From Anadara kagoshimensis (lineage: Eukaryota; Mollusca; Bivalvia; Arcoida; Arcidae), in NCBI GenBank assembly GCA_021292105.1, contig CM037867.1, positions 10,296,728-10,360,727 on the forward strand: a stretch of DNA of 64,000 bases, read 5' to 3'. Shown here piece after piece: positions 58,761 to 64,000 of this stretch; positions within the stretch are counted from its first letter, which is position 1, and each line of letters opens with the position of its first letter. The notes beneath the pieces are model-generated. The model was given only the letters and a program-made list of their open reading frames with translations, was not told where the DNA came from and did not search any database. The translations under genes were made by a program, and so were the position numbers.

Positions 58761-61700
58761 GTCTTCTTATTTTCTTCCTAGTATTTCCCTACTTTAATAC
58801 TGGTCACATACGAATGACAAAATAAAGTCTCCTATCCAAAGTTAATACATTGTTATGGACTATAAAACACTGACTGACGAAGCTTTTATAAAAATTTGTT
58901 TAACTTTAAGCTTGATAGATCAATCCTATATATCATACAGTCCATGATACCAAAATACTATTTCAATGTCCTTTACTCAGTCTATATGTGTATATATATA
59001 TATGTATATAGAGACACTTTTAAATCCATTTTTGGAAATTTGCCACCATGAAATACATTCCCGCTAAATCCTCATAATTGCGATGTCATATGACACAACA
59101 AAACGTGAGATACCATACAAAAGTTAAAACATCCAATACTTATTTAACTTTTTACTATCTTGTCCTAATTGTGACCTAATACTGCACATGTTCCTATCAA
59201 AATACAACAACTTCAAAATGTACACTACAGCATGCATATATAAATATATGTCTATGTCCAGCAAGGTGTGGACAATGGTCACTCACTTATATAAAGTGAC
59301 CATGCCTCAACGACCATATTGCTACAGAATGAATAAGACAAACCCCTCAATTAGTTAAAACTGTAATATACACCTGTCCAATGAATCTTAGCAGGTAGGC
59401 TTTATTATGTCTACCTGAATACACTGACCCCCTGTAGCATAAATAGGGAAATCCCAGTGTTTAATGTGTTAAAAATATTAAATGTAAAATTATCAGTGGT
59501 GTCCTACAGGTTGAAATACATCCTATATAATCCCAGTCATATTGACATTATATATATAATATATATATATATGCGTACTTATATATATGGCTTATAAATT
59601 AGTCCTATGTTTGGCCTAAAAATCGGTCCAATGTGTCCTAATAACTAAATACAGTAAGACCTCTTTATAATGCCCTCGACAACTTTGACATCCTGCTCAT
59701 CACAACATTAAATTTTAGGTACTAAATCTCCATTTTTTCTGCATTTTTCTACTAGACTCCCACAATTTATCGTCAAACCCTTTTACAACACCAATCTCTG
59801 ACTGAACAAATGAACAAATGGTGGCAATGAGTCAAGGTTTTACTGTACCATTCTGTATTGTAATTCAATTCTGTCCATTTCTACACAACTTAATTCCTTA
59901 TGAGCGTTAAATTTAACTGTAGAAACATCTTATAGTCCCACAATTTCCTCAAGATGTTCAAATTCCTTATGTTCTAATAGCTAACTCCCCAAACCAACAT
60001 TAAATCACAAAGTTCCCATAAACATGTCAAAATTCCAAATCAAGACGGCACTCGGTAAGAATAGGCTGAATGAAAGGTGACATTCACATGCTTAATTAAT
60101 GCATGTGCAGAAAGTCACATAAAAGTTTAAATAATTTATGCTCAGATATTATGTCCTGAAAGGTCCTTAGACATTCCAATAACATTCAATCTACAATATA
60201 GTCGCATTATACTACGAGTGCAAGGTGTATGTTTAAAAAAAAATAGCCATGGTCCACGTATCTAAAAATAAAATTAATTATTGAAAAGGTCTCATTTAAT
60301 TAAATCAAATTTTTGCATACCAATGTAATTTAATTAGCATATTCTAATTTCAAATATTTCATTTTACAAGTACAAGACTTATAATTACTGCAGCTAACTT
60401 AATCTAATATCCCCCCCCCCCTTCCTTTTCGGAACATGTGTTTTAAAAAGAAACCACATAAATCTAAAGGACTTGCATGAATTGGTCCCCTAAAATACCT
60501 GCAGGCGATGACTGTAACACAAATATGATGATGAATGTGTGTAGGCAAACAACATTGACCTGTCCGCCTGACCTTTCATTAGGAATATTCATATAGGAAG
60601 GTCCATCCAAGTACATGGGTAGCATTAGGATTCAAAGTTAATCCATATACAATGTGCAAGTTTAGTGGTATGTAGACCAGTTAAAACTTCTGTTCCTAGT
60701 AGTAAATGTACTGTCCACAATTAACATTTATATTAAAGGTCAAGCGGACAGGTCAAACTTGATGCATTATACTAATGGAGCCTTCATAACAATAAATACC
60801 AAGACAAAAATCCATTAAACCTCAGCTTATTTATGTAAATTTTTTACTCCTCAGTTTTTTTAAAAAATAAATAAAAACAGACCTGGTATTGCTCCATTTT
60901 CACACCTTCTTGCATTTAAACAACAAATTAAGGCATGTTATATGTAATTATGTATGTTTTAATATACATGCCCCAATCATTTACTTCAGTGACAATTAGA
61001 GGACAATTGCTGTACCCAGGGACCGACACATATAACATGCAATTTTGTCATATACCAAATAAACTTTTGCTTGACTAAAAGGAAGCAATTTTAAACAATT
61101 ATCCCATTACCATCCTTTAAAATGAGATTATAATTTTAGAATAATGTTATTTTTTTTCTCATAATTTTATCATAATTTTAATTTGGTGTGTACCTAGAAA
61201 GGACAAGAAACAAAAGCAAAGAACAGACTCTATTGGAGATAAATCTAGCTCTTTCAGTTACGTTCAAACTAGAACATATCTGGTACAAAGCCACTGTTAT
61301 AATGTGGTGCCTTCTTTGTATTGGCATATGTTAAGACCCTTGTTCTTGAGCTGAAACACAGAAACAACAGTTATAGAAGTTGCTGCCCTGTCACTCCATT
61401 ATCCTGACAATGGGAAAGTCAGCAGCAATGTGAGAACTTGCAAAACATTGTGGTCTTCAATGTCAAAGAAATATTAAGAGAGAAAGAATAAATGTGAAAA
61501 AAAAATCATTTTATTTTACAGTGCAGCATTTATTCATTTATTTATTTATTTATAATTTATTTTAATATATTAATTTATAATTAAGTTTCTATGATAAGCC
61601 TTGCACTTAGTTGCCATTTGGCCACAACCACCACATATTTGTATTCAGTTGATCTAGATATATATATTTATGATATCTTGGGTGGGTTAGATTATACTTT

Positions 61701-61830
61701 GATCTTGTTGACAGAGCACCCTGATATCACCTGTTAACACATTACTCATAATATATCAAGATAACATTATATAAGATAATTATAAATAAACAAACATGTG
61801 GAGGATACCTAATGACTAGATACACATAGA
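58761..61830. other. Upstream region without supported gene
   Basis: AT-rich DNA with an AT dinucleotide run near 59548-59572 and C11 at 60411. A good minus-strand 3' splice site (TTTCTGTGTTTCAG) sits at about 61351 but leads only to short frames. If full-length CLASP has TOG1 exons upstream, none is visible here and they would lie beyond 64000. Confidence 0.45.
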
Positions 61831-61833
61831 ATG

Positions 61834-62440
61834 AAATGTCCAATTCAAGACTCTTTTTCTTGTACTAAAGCTGTCAATTTTTGGATGTTGTAGGAGGCTG
61901 GAGCACTCAGAGACAACCAATTATCTTTTACAAGTGCATTGACAAACAATCTCAAACTAGGATTGTGTGGAGCGAAGTAACAGTGTTTTATATTTAGATC
62001 ATTCCATTTGTACTGAAAAGGTCAGTTCTGGGATGGTGGAGGAAGCCAGTGTACCTAGAGCCAACCACAGATCTTTCACAAGCAAACATACAAACAATCT
62101 TACACTAGGATTGTGTGAAGTGAAGTGATGATCTTTTATACCCTCAAGATCCTTTCACTCATACTGAGGCAGTAAGTTTGAGAATAGTGTATGAAACTTC
62201 AGTGCCCAAAGACAACACTGATCTTTGGCAAGCTTAATGACACAAAGATCATGCAAAGTGGAGCAATGGTGTTTTACACCCCTAACAAGATTTCTGAACT
62301 GATACTAGTGCGGAGTGATGGAAGAAGCTGGAGTACCCAGATACAACCACTGATCTTTTGCAAACTAACTGGCAAACTTTCTCCAGCTACGATATGCCAG
62401 GGTGGAATTCAAAGATCCTACAAATTATTTGGGCAGCTGC
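61834..62440 (-). mobile_element. Four head-to-tail family A SINE copies
   Basis: Four units of about 140-150 bp each start (plus strand) with a tail motif near 61846, 61985, 62130 and 62262. Each continues through a GGTCAGTTCTGGGATGGTGG-like block and a CACAGATCTTTCACAAGCAA-like block. The second copy keeps CAGTTCTGGGATGGTGGAGG AAGCC, the source motif of the 33-bp satellite. The repeated loss of the head suggests tandem duplication of one truncated copy. Confidence 0.7.
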
Positions 62441-63114
62441 AAGTTAGATTGTAAGGAGGGTGTCCTTTAGAGGATACTTTTTAAATCAATACAGAAATAA
62501 GAAGCCATATAAAATGTTTTTAACAACACTGAACCAGATATTTCAATATTAATGTAGAGGATTTAATTTCAAATCATTCCCTGTTTACATAAGATCCTAT
62601 ATATGTCCCAAGTGTCAATATATAATACAGGTACCAGTGTCATATAACTGGGCACAGATCCCTGTATCTACATATTAAAATACCTGACAAAAGCAGAAAA
62701 CTTTGGACACCATTTGTATATGGCTTGAATTGATCGATATTCAAATCCTGGTAACATAGATAAGACCAGCATGCTGGACGCAAAATCACCTGATAGAATT
62801 TGATATATGTATATATAACATTAAATAAATTGAATGTATTGACTTGATAAATATTTATTTAACGATCTAATTTATATAACCATAGAGTTAGGATAGTGGG
62901 CCAATGTTGTACCCTAATATACCCAAGATGGTCCAAATACAATAAAGTGTTAAGTCATATATATTCAAAAATCTTTTTCTTTCCCCATTGGACAGGCTCC
63001 AAGTTGCAAGTGATTTACACAAAAATACAATCAACAATGCTGAAATGATAATCAAAAATTAGGCTTCAGTCGCCAGACGACTTCCAAAATCCGAAACTTA
63101 CTTGAACCCCTAAA

Positions 63115-63300
63115 GGAAAGGAGTGGAATAATGGTGTTTTACTCCCATAGTCAAAATTATTTCACTTATATTTAACTAGTCATTTGGGGATGATTAAGGA
63201 AATCAAGTGTCAAGAGAAAACTACCAACTTAAGCAGTTGAACTGACAAACTTTCTCACACTAGCACCTTCCTTATTACAAGGGAGGAAAAGGTCCATGTG
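63115..63300 (-). mobile_element. Family A SINE fragment
   Basis: GTGGAATAATGGTGTTTTAC, TCAAAATTATTTCACTTATA, GTGTCAAGAGAAAACTACCA and ACTGACAAACTTTCTCACAC follow the family A order. Confidence 0.65.
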
Positions 63301-64000
63301 TCAACCCTTCTGGGTTTTGTGAGATGCCATTTAGACATTTTATTTGACATTGTTCTAGTTTACAAAGATGATAAACGATACCAGTCGAAATGTTTGGATC
63401 AACTCAAGGCTATAACCGAGGACAATTCGTGGGACCAAGGTCAGACCAGTAATATTTTGTAAATTTTCTGATAGCAAACAACAAAATTTTAGATATGGAT
63501 CAGCCTAATTTGGGTTGATACCGGTGGATCATGGCCTGACACCGAATGAACAAGGACAATGGGCTGACACCAGGTATCATAGGCTGCCACCTGGACACTA
63601 AACAAGCACAGGTCTGATAACTCTATACTGTATGGTGAACATAACAACAAGCATACTTCAAACCATTAACAGTCAGTTTTTAACTGCAAACTTTTTCACA
63701 TATACAATCTTATCTAAGCACATTATGGGTATATCCACTGAGAATAATTACTTTTTCATGTAAATATTAGAAATAAAAGGTTTAGGATTAGATAGTAACA
63801 GAGTGACCTGACCATATTCACTGAAGCATGAAAGGCATTAGGTGGTTCTAAAAGAATGGCTGTTTGGCTGGCTACTGGGCTGGCAATAATAAAACTTTTA
63901 TTTAATAGTGTATTAACTTTAATCCCTAACAGGACAATTTTTGGCAAATTTACACATTCTCTTTTTTTGGCACAGATTCTCAGGTCTGTTTTATTACTGG
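63301..64000. other. No supported feature
   Basis: AT-rich DNA. GGTCAGACC, GGGCTGACACC and similar short motifs recur at 63440-63610 (a degenerate local repeat), but no exon or RNA gene is seen. Confidence 0.4.

Overview
The window looks like AT-rich, CpG-poor animal nuclear DNA. It has long introns, consensus GT-AG splice sites, tRNA-derived SINEs and many micro- and minisatellites. The one gene I can support is a CLASP (CLIP-associating protein, Orbit/MAST family) on the minus strand. The conceptual product resembles vertebrate CLASPs across the TOG2 domain and the Ser/Arg-rich linker. Gene structure and repeat style suggest a lophotrochozoan, most likely a mollusc; this is inference and no species can be named from sequence alone.

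Layout in transcript order (high to low coordinates). 57842-64000 holds a short 5'UTR, a candidate promoter and upstream intergenic or intronic DNA with SINE copies. Exon 1 (57664-57841) encodes an acidic N-terminus that replaces TOG1. A 30.2 kb intron (27426-57663) holds an 87-unit, 33-bp satellite, SINEs, simple repeats and one CpG-rich island. Exons 2-3 (27288-27425, 26144-26188) encode a Ser/basic linker. Exons 4-10 (22073 down to 16779) encode TOG2. Exons 11-16 (16489 down to 646) encode the Ser/Arg-rich linker that in other CLASPs binds EB1 and microtubule plus ends. The gene leaves the window on the left, so the second half (TOG3 and the C-terminal CLIP/GCC185-binding domain) is not visible. 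All 16 exons join in one open frame with matching phases, giving 608 codons plus one base.

The most unusual feature is at 18740-19671. The 71-nt TOG2 exon 8, with its donor and a regenerated acceptor, is tandemly repeated eleven times with an 86-bp period, separated by 15-nt GT...AG spacers. Only one copy, or 4, 7 or 10, can be included without breaking the frame, and read-through meets an in-frame TAG at once.

The second notable feature is the 39242-42110 satellite. Its 33-bp unit is a piece of the body of a tRNA-derived SINE seen elsewhere in the window, expanded in place, with a 31-unit higher-order duplication. Its long ORFs on both strands follow from a period divisible by three and are not called as genes.
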